From: Thermomonas beijingensis
GTDB taxonomy: Bacteria; Pseudomonadota; Gammaproteobacteria; Xanthomonadales; Xanthomonadaceae
DNA: 64,000 nucleotides
Reading direction: 5' to 3'
NCBI RefSeq assembly: GCF_020034655.1
Contig: NZ_JAIQDJ010000001.1
Span: forward strand, 930,001 to 994,000
Under the pieces are notes generated by a model that was given only the letters and a program-made list of their open reading frames with translations, was not told the origin of the DNA and ran no database searches. Numbering within the stretch: position 1 is the first letter of the stretch; every line of letters starts with the position of its first letter. Shown in pieces: positions 17,657 through 29,359 of this stretch. A program made the translations under genes and the position numbers.

Positions 17657-17760
17657 GTGCAAACTATGCCAAAGGCGGCGACGAGCGGCGAATCGCCGCT
17701 CATCATGCGGCTATGGCCTGCGTCCCGATCGCACCAGCAATGGTTGCAGCCATGACCCCC

Positions 17761-17786
17761 CCTGCGGGGCAGACCCATCCCGCAGG
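17761..17786. terminator. Possible terminator hairpin after the DEAD-box helicase gene
   Basis: CCTGCGGG (17761-17768) and CCCGCAGG (17779-17786) form an 8-bp stem with a 10-base loop in the gap between the helicase and amidotransferase genes, both on the minus strand. There is no clear T run, so the function is uncertain. Confidence 0.35.
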
Positions 17787-17809
17787 AGCACGCCATGCGC
17801 CATGAAGCC

Positions 17810-19666
17810 TTAGCGCGGGCTGCGGGGCTTGAAGCCGCCCGGTTTGCCGCCAGCAGGCTTGAAGCCGCCCGGCTTGCCGCCACCGGGTTTGAAGCCGCCC
17901 GGTTTGCGCGGGCGATCGTCACCACGCGGCGGGCCGAAGCTGCGCTTGCGCGAGGGGGCGTCGATATCGGTGCTGCTGGCGGGCTTCATGCGCAGTGGCT
18001 TGCTGGCCACCCGCACGTTCTGCATGTGTTCCAGCAATTCCGGCGGCATGCCATCGGGCAGATCCACCAAGGTGTAATCATCGCGAATATCAATGCGGCC
18101 GATATAGCGGCTTTCCAGATCGGCTTCGTTGGCAATCGCGCCCACGATATGCCCCGGCTGCGCGCCATGTTGGTGGCCCACTTCAATGCGGTAGGTGCGC
18201 ATGCCGGCTTCTGGAGCGCCGTGTTCACGCGGTGTGCGTTCACGCGGCTCCCTCGGCTCACGTTGCGGCCGTTCACCGCGCTCGCTGCGATCGCGGGTGG
18301 GGCGGGCATCACGTGCTTCGAAAGCGCGTTCCGAAACCGCCGGTTTGGCCAGCAGCAAAGGGGCCTTGCCCTGTACCAGCTTGGCCAGCGCGGCGGCGAC
18401 TTCCACCGCCGGCACGTTCTTCTCGCGCTCGTAGCGTTCCACCAGATCGCGGAAGATCGCGAGGTCATCGCTGGCCAGTGCGGCTTCGATCTTGTCGAGA
18501 AACTTGGCTACCCGGCGCTCATTCACGGCATCCACGCTGGGCAGGTTCATCTGCTCGATCTTCTGCCGGGTGGCACGTTCAATCGCCCCCAGCATGCCGC
18601 GCTCACGCGGGGCCACAAACAGGATCGCCTCGCCCTTGCGCCCGGCACGGCCGGTGCGGCCAATCCGGTGCACATAGCTTTCGGTGTCGTAGGGGATGTC
18701 GTAATTGAGCACGTGGCTGATGCGATCCACATCCAGCCCGCGCGCGGCCACGTCGGTGGCCACCAGCACGTCAAGCTGGCCATCCTTCAAGCGCTGGATG
18801 GTGCGCTCACGGGTTTTCTGTTCCACATCCCCATTGATGGCGGCGGCGCTGAAGCCGCGTGCGGCGAGTTTTTCGGCCAGCTCATCGGTGCCCAACTTGG
18901 TGCGGGCGAAAATGATCATGGCATCGAACGGCTCGGCTTCCATGATCCGGGTCAGCGCGTCCAGCTTGTTGATGCCACTCACCATCCAGAACCGTTGGCG
19001 GATATTTTCGGCGGTGGACGTCTGCGATTTGATCGCGATTTCGGTCGGATCTTTCAGATACGTCTGCGCGATGCGCCTGATCTGGTTGGGCATGGTGGCC
19101 GAGAACAGCGCCACTTGCCGTGTTTCCGGGGTCTTTTTCAGCACCGCTTCCACGTCGTCGATGAATCCCATCCGCAGCATTTCGTCGGCCTCATCCAGCA
19201 CCAGCATGCGCAATTGCGACAGATCCAGCGAGCCGCGTTCCAAATGGTCAATCACCCGGCCCGGCGTACCTACCACCACATGCACGCCGCGTTTCAATGC
19301 CGTCAGCTGCGGCAAATAGCTTTGCCCGCCGTAGATCGGCAGCACTTGGAAGCCGGGAATATGGTGGGCGTATTTCTGGAACGCCTCGGCGACCTGAATG
19401 GCCAGCTCACGGGTGGGTGCCAGCACCAGCACTTGCGGCTTGCTGGCCGGCGATTCCAGCAGGGCCAGCGCCGGCAGGGCGAATGCTGCTGTTTTGCCGG
19501 TGCCTGTCTGCGCTTGCCCGATCATGTCGCGGCCTGCCAGCAGGGCCGGAATGGTGGCGGCCTGGATCGGTGAAGGGGTTTCGTAGCCTACTTCGCGAAG
19601 CGCGGCCAGCAGGCTTTGCGGCAGGCCAAGATCAGAAAATGTCACAGGTGCGGTATCGCCGCTCAT
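17810..19666 (-). CDS. deaD: DEAD-box ATP-dependent RNA helicase (DeaD/CsdA type)
   Basis: The preferred ATG 19666 (AGAGGC upstream) gives 618 residues. RecA-like domain 1 carries the Q motif (TFSDLGLPQSLLAALREVGYE cut here to its family position near 9-29), Walker A AQTGTGKT at 52-59, PTRELA, TPGRV and LVLDEADEML. Domain 2 carries HRIGRTGRAGRKG. After about residue 480 comes a DbpA/CsdA-like RNA-binding domain, then a basic Gly/Lys/Phe/Pro-rich tail with repeats of GGFKP. Such helicases remodel structured RNA during ribosome assembly and cold adaptation. It is divergent from nuoA. Confidence 0.95.
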   Translation of the reverse strand: MSGDTAPVTFSDLGLPQSLLAALREVGYETPSPIQAATIPALLAGRDMIGQAQTGTGKTAAFALPALALLESPASKPQVLVLAPTRELAIQVAEAFQKYAHHIPGFQVLPIYGGQSYLPQLTALKRGVHVVVGTPGRVIDHLERGSLDLSQLRMLVLDEADEMLRMGFIDDVEAVLKKTPETRQVALFSATMPNQIRRIAQTYLKDPTEIAIKSQTSTAENIRQRFWMVSGINKLDALTRIMEAEPFDAMIIFARTKLGTDELAEKLAARGFSAAAINGDVEQKTRERTIQRLKDGQLDVLVATDVAARGLDVDRISHVLNYDIPYDTESYVHRIGRTGRAGRKGEAILFVAPRERGMLGAIERATRQKIEQMNLPSVDAVNERRVAKFLDKIEAALASDDLAIFRDLVERYEREKNVPAVEVAAALAKLVQGKAPLLLAKPAVSERAFEARDARPTRDRSERGERPQREPREPRERTPREHGAPEAGMRTYRIEVGHQHGAQPGHIVGAIANEADLESRYIGRIDIRDDYTLVDLPDGMPPELLEHMQNVRVASKPLRMKPASSTDIDAPSRKRSFGPPRGDDRPRKPGGFKPGGGKPGGFKPAGGKPGGFKPRSPR

Positions 19667-19970
19667 GGTGCCTCTGGGCGGGTTCGCCGGAAGATTCAAG
19701 GACGCATAGTGTACGCGTCTGCCGCTGAGTCGGCGCTCAACAGACTAAAGCGCGTTTTGATTCCCCCGGGTGTTTTGCAGAGCGGGATCGAAATAATCCT
19801 GCTGTGAATGCGAACGATTCTTGGCAATGGCGGATTTGCACTGATTTTGGCTGCTTTCGCTGGTTTTGTGGCACGCAAGGTCTGGTCGTCACTGCATATC
19901 GGCAGGTACAATGTGCGGCTGTTGCGAGTGGCTTTGGGTTCACTCGCGCCCACAGAAGACAGAGGCACGC
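19667..19970. other. Divergent intergenic region between deaD and nuoA
   Basis: About 300 bases with no convincing gene. It must hold the promoters of deaD (minus) and of the nuo operon (plus). The clearest element is the TACAAT at 19907-19912. Open frames here are short, lack ribosome-binding sites and run into nuoA out of frame. Confidence 0.6.
19883..19912 (+). promoter_or_regulatory. Candidate promoter of the nuo operon
   Basis: TACAAT (19907-19912) matches the sigma-70 -10 consensus at five of six positions, with a weak TGGTCG 18 bases upstream as -35. It lies 58 bases before the nuoA start. A call from consensus matching only. Confidence 0.35.
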
Positions 19971-20327
19971 GTGCTGGCCGAATATTTGCCCACTCTGCTG
20001 TTTTTGATCGTCGCCACCGGGATCGGCATTGCGCTGATCGTGATTGGCAACGTGATTGGCCCCAAGCGGCCGTCCGCCGAGAAGCTGTCGCCCTATGAGT
20101 GCGGCTTTGGTGCATTCGAGAACGCGCGCATGCCGTTCGACGTGCGCTACTACCTGGTCGCGATTTTGTTCATCGTGTTCGACCTGGAAATCGCCTTCGT
20201 GTTCCCGTGGGCCGTGGTATTCCGCGAGCTTGGGGTGTTTGGCCTGATCGAAATGGGCGTGTTCCTTGCGCTGTTGGTGATCGGCTTCGTGTACGTGTGG
20301 AAGCGCGGCGCGCTGGAGTGGGAATGA
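19971..20327 (+). CDS. nuoA: NADH-quinone oxidoreductase subunit A
   Basis: First gene of the complex I operon. A GTG at 19971 preceded by AGAGG gives 118 residues beginning [19 protein letters not shown]; longer in-frame starts add non-conserved sequence. Three membrane helices and the conserved loop [20 protein letters not shown] identify ND3/NuoA, whose loop changes conformation with the active/deactive state near the quinone site. Its stop overlaps nuoB (ATGA). Confidence 0.96.
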   Translation: MLAEYLPTLLFLIVATGIGIALIVIGNVIGPKRPSAEKLSPYECGFGAFENARMPFDVRYYLVAILFIVFDLEIAFVFPWAVVFRELGVFGLIEMGVFLALLVIGFVYVWKRGALEWE

Positions 20328-20914
20328 GCAATATCGTCCAGAATGTTTTGGAAGCCGCCAGCAACCCGTTGCCGGAGGGTCGGCTGGACGACATCCTGCG
20401 CCCCGATGGCGACAACCCGCTGCTGCAAAACGGCTATGTGACGACCAGCCTGGATGCGCTGTGGAATTGGGCGCGTACCGGTTCGATGTGGCCGATGACT
20501 TTTGGCTTGGCCTGTTGCGCAGTGGAAATGATGCATGCCGGCGCAGCGCGTCTGGATCTGGATCGTTATGGCGTGGTGTTCCGCCCGTCGCCACGCCAGT
20601 CCGACGTGATGATCGTGGCCGGCACCTTGGTCAACAAAATGGCCCCGGCGCTGCGCAAGGTCTATGACCAGATGCCCGACCCCAAGTGGGTGATTTCGAT
20701 GGGTAGCTGCGCCAACGGCGGCGGCTACTACCATTACTCGTACTCCGTCGTGCGTGGTTGCGACCGCGTGGTGCCGGTGGATGTGTACGTGCCCGGCTGT
20801 CCGCCGACCGCCGAGGCGCTGGTGTACGGCATTTTGCAACTGCAGAAAAAAATCCGCCGCATGGAGCAAAACCCGTTCTCGAAGACGGCCAAGCCGGAGG
20901 GCGCGCGCGCATGA
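20324..20914 (+). CDS. nuoB: NADH-quinone oxidoreductase subunit B
   Basis: A 196-residue peripheral-arm subunit carrying the terminal Fe-S cluster N2 that passes electrons to ubiquinone. The ligands are the tandem cysteines of [10 protein letters not shown], the cysteine of [17 protein letters not shown] and [13 protein letters not shown]. The N-terminus has the amphipathic [20 protein letters not shown] segment that contacts the membrane arm. Overlaps nuoA and nuoC by four bases each. Confidence 0.98.
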   Translation: MSNIVQNVLEAASNPLPEGRLDDILRPDGDNPLLQNGYVTTSLDALWNWARTGSMWPMTFGLACCAVEMMHAGAARLDLDRYGVVFRPSPRQSDVMIVAGTLVNKMAPALRKVYDQMPDPKWVISMGSCANGGGYYHYSYSVVRGCDRVVPVDVYVPGCPPTAEALVYGILQLQKKIRRMEQNPFSKTAKPEGARA

Positions 20915-21672
20915 GCACGCAATTATCCGAGCAGCTCATCGCCCGCTTTGGTGCCGATGCCGTGCATGTGGCGCAACCGCATGGTGAAGTCACCCTGGAA
21001 GTGACCGCCAGTGCATGGCTGGCCACCTGCAAGGCGGTGCGCGACGAATTGGGCTTCGATACCTTCATCGACCTCTGCGGCATCGATTATCTGGGTTACG
21101 GCAATGACGAGTGGGATACCGTCGGGGTGTCCTCGGAAGGCTTCAGTCGTGGCGTGGAGGGGCAGGGCCCCGGCCGCTTCAACTGGGGCCAGCAACCCAG
21201 CCATCAGGTTGCCGATGCTGCTTCGGCCGCATTGGATGCGCGCGTCAGCAAGCGCTTTGCGGTGGTGCTGCACCTGTTGTCGATTCGCCATAACCAGCGT
21301 CTGCGCCTGCGTTGCTATACGCCAGACGACGGCTTGCCGGTGGTGGCGTCGGTCACCGGCCTGTGGGTGGGGGCCAACTGGTTTGAGCGCGAAGCGTTTG
21401 ACCTGTACGGCATCATTTTTGAAGGCCACCCGGATCTGCGCCGGATTCTCACCGATTACGGTTTTGTGGGGCATCCGTTCCGCAAGGATTTCCCGCTGAT
21501 CGGCAATGTGGAAGTGCATTACGACGAGGAGAAAAAGCGCGTGGTGTATGCGCCCGTCACCAGCGTCGAGCCGCGCGTGGGTGTGGCCCGCGTGATTCGC
21601 GACGATGCAGGCCTTGCCACCGCGCAAGCGGAAAGCAATAGCCGTATCTTGCAGCGGGAGGCGCGTCGATGA
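20911..21672 (+). CDS. nuoC: NADH-quinone oxidoreductase subunit C
   Basis: The 30-kDa subunit of complex I, 253 residues, separate from nuoD, unlike the fused NuoCD of enterobacteria. The family signature is visible as [20 protein letters not shown] followed by [20 protein letters not shown] near residues 150-193. The C-terminus continues about 60 residues beyond the signature. Its stop overlaps nuoD (ATGA). Confidence 0.96.
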   Translation: MSTQLSEQLIARFGADAVHVAQPHGEVTLEVTASAWLATCKAVRDELGFDTFIDLCGIDYLGYGNDEWDTVGVSSEGFSRGVEGQGPGRFNWGQQPSHQVADAASAALDARVSKRFAVVLHLLSIRHNQRLRLRCYTPDDGLPVVASVTGLWVGANWFEREAFDLYGIIFEGHPDLRRILTDYGFVGHPFRKDFPLIGNVEVHYDEEKKRVVYAPVTSVEPRVGVARVIRDDAGLATAQAESNSRILQREARR

Positions 21673-22979
21673 ACGACTTGCTGACCCCCAATAGCGACAC
21701 GTTCGCCAGTAATCCTGCGGAAGCCGCGCAAGAAATTCGCAACTACACGCTGAACTTCGGCCCGCAGCATCCGGCCGCGCACGGTGTGTTGCGCTTGATT
21801 CTGGAAATGGACGGCGAAGTGGTGCGCCGCTGCGACCCGCATATCGGGCTGCTGCATCGCGGTACTGAAAAACTGGCCGAATCCAAGCCGTTCAACCAGT
21901 CGATTCCGTATATGGATCGTCTGGATTACTGCTCGATGATGTGCAACGAGCACGCCTATGTGTTGGCGATTGAAAATTTGCTGGGCGTGCAGGCACCCGA
22001 ACGCGCGCAGTGGATCCGCACGATGTTCGACGAGATCACCCGTATCCTCAACCACTTGATGTGGTTAGGTTCCAACGGACTGGATCTGGGCGCGATGGCG
22101 GTGTTCCTGTACGCCTTCCGCGAACGCGAAGAATTGATGGACACCTATGAAGCGGTGTCTGGCGCACGCATGCACGCCGCCTACTACCGCCCCGGCGGCG
22201 TGTATCGCGACTTGCCCGACGTGATGCCCAAGTACAAGGAATCGCCGTGGCGCAAAGGGCAAAAGCTCAAGCGCTTCAACGAGGCGCGTGAAGGTTCACT
22301 GCTGGATTACCTGGAGCAGTTCACCAAGGACTTCCCGGGCCGGGTGGACGAGTACGAAACCCTGCTGACCGGGAACCGTATCTGGAAGCAGCGCACCGTC
22401 GGCATTGGCGTGGTGACCCCCGAACAAGCCAAGGCCTGGGGCATGAGCGGCGCGATGTTGCGCGGTTCAGGCATTGAATGGGACCTGCGCAAGAAGCAGC
22501 CTTACGCCAAGTACGCGGAAGTGGATTTCGATATCCCGGTCGGCGTCAACGGCGACTGCTACGACCGCTATCTGGTGCGTGTTGCCGAAATGCGCCAATC
22601 CAACCGCATCATCGCGCAATGCGTGCAATGGCTGAAGGCCAACCCCGGCCCGGTGATGCTGAACAATTACAAGGTGTCACCGCCCAGCCGCGGCGAAATG
22701 AAGCACAGCATGGAAGCGCTGATCCACCACTTCAAATTGTTCTCGGAAGGCTATTGCGTACCTGCCGGCGAGACCTATGCCGCGGTTGAAGCACCCAAGG
22801 GCGAGTTTGGCTGCTATCTGGTGTCGGACGGCGCCAACAAACCGTTCCGCGTGCATCTGCGTGCACCGGGGTTTGCGCATTTGTCGTCGATGGATGACAT
22901 CACCAAGGGACACATGCTGTCCGACGTCGTGGCCATGATCGGCACCTACGACATCGTGTTCGGCGAGGTTGATCGATGA
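21669..22979 (+). CDS. nuoD: NADH-quinone oxidoreductase subunit D
   Basis: The 49-kDa subunit, 436 residues, which with NuoB forms the quinone-binding cavity. It is related to NiFe-hydrogenase large subunits. Conserved stretches include [15 protein letters not shown] near residue 32, [11 protein letters not shown] with the quinone-site region, and the C-terminal [20 protein letters not shown] followed by EVDR. Start and stop overlap nuoC and nuoE. Confidence 0.98.
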   Translation: MNDLLTPNSDTFASNPAEAAQEIRNYTLNFGPQHPAAHGVLRLILEMDGEVVRRCDPHIGLLHRGTEKLAESKPFNQSIPYMDRLDYCSMMCNEHAYVLAIENLLGVQAPERAQWIRTMFDEITRILNHLMWLGSNGLDLGAMAVFLYAFREREELMDTYEAVSGARMHAAYYRPGGVYRDLPDVMPKYKESPWRKGQKLKRFNEAREGSLLDYLEQFTKDFPGRVDEYETLLTGNRIWKQRTVGIGVVTPEQAKAWGMSGAMLRGSGIEWDLRKKQPYAKYAEVDFDIPVGVNGDCYDRYLVRVAEMRQSNRIIAQCVQWLKANPGPVMLNNYKVSPPSRGEMKHSMEALIHHFKLFSEGYCVPAGETYAAVEAPKGEFGCYLVSDGANKPFRVHLRAPGFAHLSSMDDITKGHMLSDVVAMIGTYDIVFGEVDR

Positions 22980-23503
22980 AAGCAACAGGCAATTTCGAAG
23001 CGTGCCGCAACGTGGATCCGATGGTGGCATTGTCGGACGCAACCCGTGCGCATATCGACCACTGGTTGACCAAGTTCCCACCGGAGCGCAAGCGCTCGGC
23101 GGTGCTGCAGGGTTTGTATGCCGCGCAGGAGCAAAACCAGGGCTGGCTGACCGATGCGCTGATCGCCGCGGTGGCCAAGTACCTGGACCTGCCGCCGGTG
23201 TGGGCCTATGAAGTGGCCACGTTCTACTCGATGTTCGAAACCAAGCCGGTGGGCCGCAACAATGTGGCGTTTTGCACCAATATCAGTTGCTGGCTCAACG
23301 GTGCGCAGGAATTGCTGGCGCATGCCGAGCAGAAGCTGGGTTGCAAGCTGGGCGAGTCCTCCGCCGATGGCCGCGTGTACCTGAAGAACGAAGAAGAATG
23401 TGTCGCCGCGTGCTGCGGCGCGCCGGTGGTGGTGATCAACGGCCATTACCACGAAAAACTCACGCCACAAAAAGTGGATGCGCTGCTGGATGGGCTGAAG
23501 TAA
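22976..23503 (+). CDS. nuoE: NADH-quinone oxidoreductase subunit E
   Basis: The 24-kDa thioredoxin-like subunit, 175 residues, binding the 2Fe-2S cluster N1a near FMN. The four cysteine ligands are in FCTNISC and ECVAACC near residues 98-147. The first 20 residues are variable. Its stop codon shares a base with the nuoF start (TAATG). Confidence 0.97.
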   Translation: MKATGNFEACRNVDPMVALSDATRAHIDHWLTKFPPERKRSAVLQGLYAAQEQNQGWLTDALIAAVAKYLDLPPVWAYEVATFYSMFETKPVGRNNVAFCTNISCWLNGAQELLAHAEQKLGCKLGESSADGRVYLKNEEECVAACCGAPVVVINGHYHEKLTPQKVDALLDGLK

Positions 23504-24870
23504 TGGGCGTTCACTCTCACTATTCGGAAGGCTATGGTCCGGTCGGTCCCGCACCGAAAGAGCATCAGGCCGTGTATACCACGCTGCATTTCGACAAGCC
23601 GTGGTCGTATGAAAATTACCTCAAGACCGGCGGCTACCAGGCGCTGCGCAAAATCCTGACCGAAAAGATCCCGCCCGCCGACATCATCGAGCTGGTCAAG
23701 GCTTCCGGTCTGCGCGGGCGTGGCGGCGCGGGCTTCCCCACTGGCCTCAAGTGGAGCTTCATGCCCAAGCACGAGGGTGAAAAATACATCCTGTGCAATT
23801 CGGACGAGTCCGAACCGGGGACCTGCAAGGACCGCGACATCCTGCGCTACAACCCGCACGCAGTGCTGGAAGGGCTGGCCATCGCCTGCTACGCCACCAA
23901 TACCAAGGCGGCCTACAACTACATGCGTGGCGAGTTCCACCACGAGCCGTTCGAACATATCGAAGAGGCGCTGGCCGAGGCTTACAAACACGGCTGGCTG
24001 GGCAAAAATATTCTGGGTTCGGGTATCGATATCGATATCTATAACGCCCTTGGTGCCGGTGCTTACATCTGCGGCGAAGAAACCGCATTGATGGAATCGC
24101 TGGAAGGCAAGAAAGGCCAGCCGCGCTACAAGCCGCCGTTCCCGGCCAATTTCGGCCTGTACGGCAAGCCCACCACGATCAACAACACCGAGACCTATGC
24201 CTCGGTGCCGGCCATCGTGCGCAATGGCGCCGAATGGTTCATGAGTTTGGGCAAGCCCAACAACGGCGGCTGCAAGATTTTCTCGGTCTCCGGCCATGTA
24301 GCCAATCCGGGCAATCATGAAATCCGCCTTGGCACGCCGTTCCCGGAATTGCTGGCGATGTGTGGCGGTATCCGCAATGGTCACAAGATCAAGGCGGTGA
24401 TTCCCGGTGGTTCCTCGATGCCGGTGCTGCCGGGCGAGGTGATGCTGCAGTTGACCATGGACTACGACGCGATCCAGAAAGCGGGCTCGGGCCTGGGCTC
24501 CGGCGCGGTGATCGTGATGGACGAAACCACCTGCATGGTGCGGGCCTGCCAACGCATCAGCCAGTTCTACAAAGCCGAAAGCTGCGGCCAGTGCACGCCA
24601 TGCCGCGAAGGCACCGGCTGGATGCATCGGATGTTGACCCGGATCGTCAACTTCGAGGCCACGCTGGACGATTTGCAGATGCTGCGCGCCTCGGCCGGGC
24701 AGATTGAAGGCCACACCATTTGTGCCTTCGGTGAAGCCGCCGCATGGCCGGTGCAGGGGTTCCTGCGCCATTACTGGCATGAATTCGAATATGCCATCGT
24801 GAACAAGCGCTTCTACGTCGATGACGAGCGCGCCGGCACGCTGGTTCAGTCTGAAAAGGTGGTTGCGTGA
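23503..24870 (+). CDS. nuoF: NADH-quinone oxidoreductase subunit F
   Basis: The 51-kDa subunit, 455 residues, that oxidises NADH with FMN and passes electrons to cluster N3. The NADH/FMN glycine-rich loop is [15 protein letters not shown] near residue 70, a second is [16 protein letters not shown] (here [14 protein letters not shown]), and the 4Fe-4S ligands are in [15 protein letters not shown] near 364. It begins at ATG 23503 with [20 protein letters not shown]. Confidence 0.98.
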   Translation: MGVHSHYSEGYGPVGPAPKEHQAVYTTLHFDKPWSYENYLKTGGYQALRKILTEKIPPADIIELVKASGLRGRGGAGFPTGLKWSFMPKHEGEKYILCNSDESEPGTCKDRDILRYNPHAVLEGLAIACYATNTKAAYNYMRGEFHHEPFEHIEEALAEAYKHGWLGKNILGSGIDIDIYNALGAGAYICGEETALMESLEGKKGQPRYKPPFPANFGLYGKPTTINNTETYASVPAIVRNGAEWFMSLGKPNNGGCKIFSVSGHVANPGNHEIRLGTPFPELLAMCGGIRNGHKIKAVIPGGSSMPVLPGEVMLQLTMDYDAIQKAGSGLGSGAVIVMDETTCMVRACQRISQFYKAESCGQCTPCREGTGWMHRMLTRIVNFEATLDDLQMLRASAGQIEGHTICAFGEAAAWPVQGFLRHYWHEFEYAIVNKRFYVDDERAGTLVQSEKVVA

Positions 24871-27095
24871 GCGCACAACCCGTCAATCCGAATCTGCCGC
24901 CCGACCACGTCACCGTCTTCATCGACGGTGTCGAGATGGCCGCGCCCAAAGGCTCGATGATTATCCAGGCCGCCGACAAGGCCGGTATCCCGATTCCGCG
25001 TTTCTGCTACCACGAGAAACTGCCGATTGCCGCCAATTGCCGCATGTGCATGGTGGATACCGAAGTGGGGGGCCGCGCCGCGCCCAAGCCGTCGCCGGCT
25101 TGCGCCACGCCGGTGATGGATGGCATGAAGATCTACACGCGCAACGACAAGGCGCTGAAAGCGCAGCGCAATGTGATGGAGTTTTTGCTGATCAACCATC
25201 CGCTGGACTGCCCGGTGTGTGACCAGGGCGGCGAATGCGAGTTGCAGGATCTGTCGTTGGGCTATGGCCGTTCGGTCAACCGGTTTGTCGAGCGCAAGCG
25301 CACCGTGGCCGATGAGGATCTGGGTCCGCTGGTCGCCAGCGAAATGACCCGCTGCATCCAGTGCACCCGCTGCATCCGTGTCACTGCCGAAATCGCCGGC
25401 ACCTACGAGCTGGGTGGCATGTATCGTGGCGAAAACCTGCAGATCGGCACCTTCGACGGCAAGCCGCTGACCACCGAGTTGTCCGGCAACGTGATCGACG
25501 TGTGCCCGGTGGGCGCGCTGACCAACAAAGTGTTCCGCTTCAAGGCGCGTCCGTGGGAACTCACCGCGCGGCCATCGCTGGGGTATCACGATGCGCTGGG
25601 CAGCAACCTGTTCCATCACGTGCGCCGTGGCGAACTGTTGCGCAGCGTGCCGCGTGACAACGAAGCGGTCAACGAATGCTGGCTGTCCGACCGTGACCGC
25701 TATGCGCACGCAGGCTTGACCGCCGGCGACCGCGCCACCGTGCCGCTGATCCGTGATGGTGAAAACTTCCGCGAAGCGTCGTGGGAAGAAGCGCTGGCCA
25801 AGGCCGCACAGATTCTGCAAGACAATGCCGGCGACAATTTGGGCGTGCTGGTGCATCCGGCAACCTCGAATGAAGAGGGTGCGTTGTTGGCGCGTCTGGC
25901 CGCAGGCTTGGGCACCGGCAATCTCGATCACCGCATCGCCCAGCAAGACCTGTCCGATGGTGCGCAAGCACAAGCGTTTGCAATGCCGGTGGCCGAGATC
26001 GAACAAGCCGATGTCATCGTGATCGTGGGTAGCCACCTGCGCTTCGAAGTGCCGTTGCTGCACCAGCGGGTGCGCAAGGCGGTCAAGCGCGGCGCACGCG
26101 TGTTCGTGGTCAATCCGGTGGATTTCGAGTTCACCTTTGCCATTGCCGGCAAGCAGATCGTGCCGCCGTCGCAATTGGCGTCGGCGCTGGCCAATGTCGA
26201 TGTCGGCGATACTGGCAATGTTGCGGTAATCGTTGGCGGCGTGGCTGAAAACAGCCCGTATGCCGCCGCGATTCGCAGTGCAGCCACCGCCTTTGCCGCG
26301 GCCAGGAACGCCAGGCTGTGCCGCATCCCGCAAGGGGCCAATGCGTTGGGTCTCAGCCGTGCCGGGGTGCTGCCCAGTACACGCGATGCACAAACCATGC
26401 TGCGCGAACCGCGCAAGGCCTATGTGCTGTACGGCATCGAGCCGGGCCTGGATTTTGCCGATCAGCAAGTCGCGATGAAAGCGCTGGGCCCCGCGCAGGT
26501 GGTGGCGTTCAGCCAGTTTGCCTGTACCTCCACCCGTGCGGTGGCCGATGTGGTTCTGCCGATTGGCGCGCTGCCGGAAATCGACGCCAGCCTGACCAAT
26601 CTGGATGGCATCGAGCAGCAAGCACAGCCCGCTGGCAAATTGCCGGGGCAGGCGCATTCGGGCTGGCGCGTGTTGCGTGCACTCGGCGGCGATCTGCACG
26701 TAGCCGGTTTTGAGTTCACCGATCTGGTCGGCTTGCGCGCCAGTCTTGCGCCGCAGGCGGTGCAGGTGGCCAAGGGGGCAGCGGTGGCGGTCAGCGGCAG
26801 CGGTTTGGACGTGGTGGTATCGCAAGCCATCTATCGGGTGGATGCGGTGACCCGGCGCTGCGACGCCTTGCAAGCGCATCCGCTGACCACCGGTCCACGC
26901 GCCGTGCTGCACCCCGTCGATGCGGCAGGGATGGCCGATGGTGCGATGGTGCAACTGGCCACGGGGTCCGGGAAGGCCACCTTGCCGGTGCGGCTGGATG
27001 TGCGCGTTGCCGCAGGCAGTGTGTGGATTGAATCGGGCTACGGTGCCACTGCACCGCTGCTGACCGCAGGCAAGCTGGAGGTCGTACGCGCATGA
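24867..27095 (+). CDS. nuoG: NADH-quinone oxidoreductase subunit G
   Basis: The 75-kDa subunit, 742 residues, GTG start overlapping the nuoF stop. The N-terminal ferredoxin domain carries the N1b ligands ([18 protein letters not shown]), the His-Cys N5 cluster ([18 protein letters not shown]) and the N4 ligands ([20 protein letters not shown]). The remaining 500 residues are a molybdopterin-oxidoreductase-like domain without a cofactor site. It is an electron wire between NuoF and NuoI. Confidence 0.97.
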   Translation: MSAQPVNPNLPPDHVTVFIDGVEMAAPKGSMIIQAADKAGIPIPRFCYHEKLPIAANCRMCMVDTEVGGRAAPKPSPACATPVMDGMKIYTRNDKALKAQRNVMEFLLINHPLDCPVCDQGGECELQDLSLGYGRSVNRFVERKRTVADEDLGPLVASEMTRCIQCTRCIRVTAEIAGTYELGGMYRGENLQIGTFDGKPLTTELSGNVIDVCPVGALTNKVFRFKARPWELTARPSLGYHDALGSNLFHHVRRGELLRSVPRDNEAVNECWLSDRDRYAHAGLTAGDRATVPLIRDGENFREASWEEALAKAAQILQDNAGDNLGVLVHPATSNEEGALLARLAAGLGTGNLDHRIAQQDLSDGAQAQAFAMPVAEIEQADVIVIVGSHLRFEVPLLHQRVRKAVKRGARVFVVNPVDFEFTFAIAGKQIVPPSQLASALANVDVGDTGNVAVIVGGVAENSPYAAAIRSAATAFAAARNARLCRIPQGANALGLSRAGVLPSTRDAQTMLREPRKAYVLYGIEPGLDFADQQVAMKALGPAQVVAFSQFACTSTRAVADVVLPIGALPEIDASLTNLDGIEQQAQPAGKLPGQAHSGWRVLRALGGDLHVAGFEFTDLVGLRASLAPQAVQVAKGAAVAVSGSGLDVVVSQAIYRVDAVTRRCDALQAHPLTTGPRAVLHPVDAAGMADGAMVQLATGSGKATLPVRLDVRVAAGSVWIESGYGATAPLLTAGKLEVVRA

Positions 27096-28216
27096 CTATC
27101 GCGATGAACCTCGCGGCCAACCCGCTGATGCAATACGCCATTGATCCCTTGCGTGAATTGCTGTTGTCGTTCGGCACATTGGGCATGCTGGTGTGGGTCG
27201 TGCTGAAGATCCTCGCCATCGCCGTGCCGGTGATCGTGTCCGTGGCCTTCTACGTGGTCTGGGAGCGCAAGCTGATCGGCTGGATGCACGTCCGCCATGG
27301 GCCGATGTACGTCGGCTGGGGCGTGCTCCAAGCCTTCGCCGACGTGTTCAAACTGTTGTTCAAGGAAGTGGTGCAACCCACCGTTGCGCATCCGGTACTG
27401 TATCGCCTGGCCCCCATGTTGGCGCTGGTGCCGGCATTTGCGGCGTGGGCAGTGGTGCCGTTTGACACCCGGGTGGTGCTGTCCAATGCCAATGCCGGTT
27501 TGCTGTACCTGTTGGCGATGACCTCGCTGGGGATCTATGGCGTGATCATTGCCGGTTGGGCGTCGAACTCGAAGTACGCCTTCCTCGGCGCGATGCGCGC
27601 TTCGGCGCAGATGATCAGCTACGAAATCGCGATGGGATTCTCGCTGGTCGGTGTACTGATCGCCGCGGGCAGCTTGAACCTGTCCGAAATCGTGATGGCG
27701 CAATCCGGCAAGGGCTTGGTCAGTTGGTTCTTTATCCCGCTGGCCCCGCTGTTTGTGGTGTATTTCGTGTCCGGTGTGGCCGAAACCAACCGCGCACCGT
27801 TCGACGTGGTGGAAGGCGAATCGGAAATCGTTGCCGGGCACATGGTCGAATATTCCGGCTCGCAGTTCGCGCTGTTCTTCCTGGCCGAATACGCCAACAT
27901 GCTGCTGGTCAGCTTCCTGACCGCAACCTTCTTCATGGGCGGCTGGCTGTCCCCCATCCCGCCGTCGTGGACGGCCAACATTCCGCTGCTTGGGGTGGTG
28001 CTGGGTGATGGTTGGTGGTGGTTGCTGCTCAAGGTGGGTTTCTTCGCCACCTGCTTCATCTGGTTCCGCGCCGCGTTCCCGCGCTACCGCTATGACCAGA
28101 TCATGCGGCTGGGTTGGAAGGTCTTTATCCCGATCACCATCGCTTGGATTTTTGTCACCGCACTGCTGGTGTACTTCGGCGTGATTGGTGGCCATGCAAT
28201 GGGAGCGGTGGCATGA
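27092..28216 (+). CDS. nuoH: NADH-quinone oxidoreductase subunit H
   Basis: The membrane subunit that forms the floor of the quinone chamber and the first proton path, 374 residues with about eight helices. The signature [20 protein letters not shown] is near residue 52, and the acidic loop [20 protein letters not shown] near 230 is the conserved NuoH/ND1 motif. Overlaps nuoG and nuoI. Confidence 0.98.
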   Translation: MTIAMNLAANPLMQYAIDPLRELLLSFGTLGMLVWVVLKILAIAVPVIVSVAFYVVWERKLIGWMHVRHGPMYVGWGVLQAFADVFKLLFKEVVQPTVAHPVLYRLAPMLALVPAFAAWAVVPFDTRVVLSNANAGLLYLLAMTSLGIYGVIIAGWASNSKYAFLGAMRASAQMISYEIAMGFSLVGVLIAAGSLNLSEIVMAQSGKGLVSWFFIPLAPLFVVYFVSGVAETNRAPFDVVEGESEIVAGHMVEYSGSQFALFFLAEYANMLLVSFLTATFFMGGWLSPIPPSWTANIPLLGVVLGDGWWWLLLKVGFFATCFIWFRAAFPRYRYDQIMRLGWKVFIPITIAWIFVTALLVYFGVIGGHAMGAVA

Positions 28217-28704
28217 GCAAGGTTGTGCAATACCTCAAAAGCTTGCTGCTGCTGGAATTGCTCGGCGGCCTGTGGCTGACGTTGAAGTATCTGTTCCGTC
28301 CCAAGTACACCTTGATGTACCCGATGGAAAAGACCCCGGCGTCGCCGCGTTTCCGTGGGGTGCACGCACTGCGCCGCTACGCCAATGGCGAAGAGCGCTG
28401 CATCGCCTGCAAATTGTGCGAAGCGGTGTGCCCGGCCTTGGCCATCACCATTGAAGCGGCACCGCGTGCGGATGACGGCACCCGCCGCACCACCCGCTAT
28501 GAAATCGATTTGTTCAAATGCATTTTCTGCGGCTTCTGCGAAGAGTCTTGCCCCACCGACTCGATCGTGGAAACCCACATCCACGAATACCATTTCGACC
28601 AGCGCGACCAAAGCGTGCTGACCAAGCAGAAATTGCTGGCCATTGGCGACCGCCTCGAGGCGGAGATCGCCGAACGTCGCGCCGCCGACGCCCCGTATCG
28701 CTGA
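28213..28704 (+). CDS. nuoI: NADH-quinone oxidoreductase subunit I
   Basis: A 163-residue 8Fe ferredoxin subunit carrying clusters N6a and N6b. The two motifs are [12 protein letters not shown] near residue 60 and [12 protein letters not shown] near 99, separated by the usual insertion. An N-terminal amphipathic helix anchors it to the membrane arm. Starts at ATG 28213 overlapping the nuoH stop; 13 bases separate it from nuoJ. Confidence 0.98.
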   Translation: MSKVVQYLKSLLLLELLGGLWLTLKYLFRPKYTLMYPMEKTPASPRFRGVHALRRYANGEERCIACKLCEAVCPALAITIEAAPRADDGTRRTTRYEIDLFKCIFCGFCEESCPTDSIVETHIHEYHFDQRDQSVLTKQKLLAIGDRLEAEIAERRAADAPYR

Positions 28705-28717
28705 GGCAGACCTGAGC

Positions 28718-29359
28718 ATGGACTTCGATTTTCAAACCCTTGCTTTCCTCACCTTCGCCGCGGTTGCGGCGGCGGCAGGGCTGGCTGCAATCACCGCCCG
28801 CAATGCGGTGCACGCCGTACTGTGGCTGGTGCTGACGTTTTTCTCGGTGGCCTGTACCTGGATCGTGGGCGGGGCCGAGTTTCTTGGCGTTGCCCTGGTG
28901 CTGGTGTATGTCGGCGCGGTGATGGTGCTGTTCCTGTTCGTGGTGATGATGCTGGACATGGACAAAACACCGATGCGGCAAGGCTATGTGCGCTATCTGC
29001 CGGTCGGGCTGGTGGTGGCGGTGCTGATGCTGGTGCAGATGCTGGCCTTGATCGGTGTGCGCAGCGCCGTACAGACGCCGCTGGCCGACAACGCCGCGGT
29101 GGCTGCCGACATCCCCAACACCACCTGGCTGGCGCGCGCCCTGTTCACCGAATTCATGCTGCCGTTTGAAGTGGCCGCGGTGATTTTGACGGTCGCGGTG
29201 GTGGCTGCGGTGATGTTGACCTTGCGTCGGCGCCCGGGTGCCAAGCACCAAAACCCGGCCGAACAAGTTCGCGCACGCCCGGCCGACCGCGTACGCATGG
29301 TGAAGATGGCAGCAGTGCAAGCAGCCACGCAAGCCAAGCCGGAGGAGGGCACGCCATGA
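28718..29359 (+). CDS. nuoJ: NADH-quinone oxidoreductase subunit J
   Basis: ND6-like membrane subunit, 213 residues, five helices. The conserved helix 3 with its pi-bulge is [20 protein letters not shown] near residues 50-70, known to connect the quinone chamber to the proton channels. After the last helix a basic tail of about 45 residues ([20 protein letters not shown] and onward) extends into the cytoplasm. Overlaps nuoK (ATGA). Confidence 0.97.
   Translation: MDFDFQTLAFLTFAAVAAAAGLAAITARNAVHAVLWLVLTFFSVACTWIVGGAEFLGVALVLVYVGAVMVLFLFVVMMLDMDKTPMRQGYVRYLPVGLVVAVLMLVQMLALIGVRSAVQTPLADNAAVAADIPNTTWLARALFTEFMLPFEVAAVILTVAVVAAVMLTLRRRPGAKHQNPAEQVRARPADRVRMVKMAAVQAATQAKPEEGTP

Noticed and set aside
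16901-17662. TTG start at 17662 for the amidotransferase
   Set aside because: An ATG two codons downstream fits the family N-terminus better and adds no unusual residues.
17795-19573. 592-codon plus-strand frame opposite the DEAD-box helicase
   Set aside because: The helicase motifs are unambiguous on the minus strand; the opposite frame has no recognisable domain.
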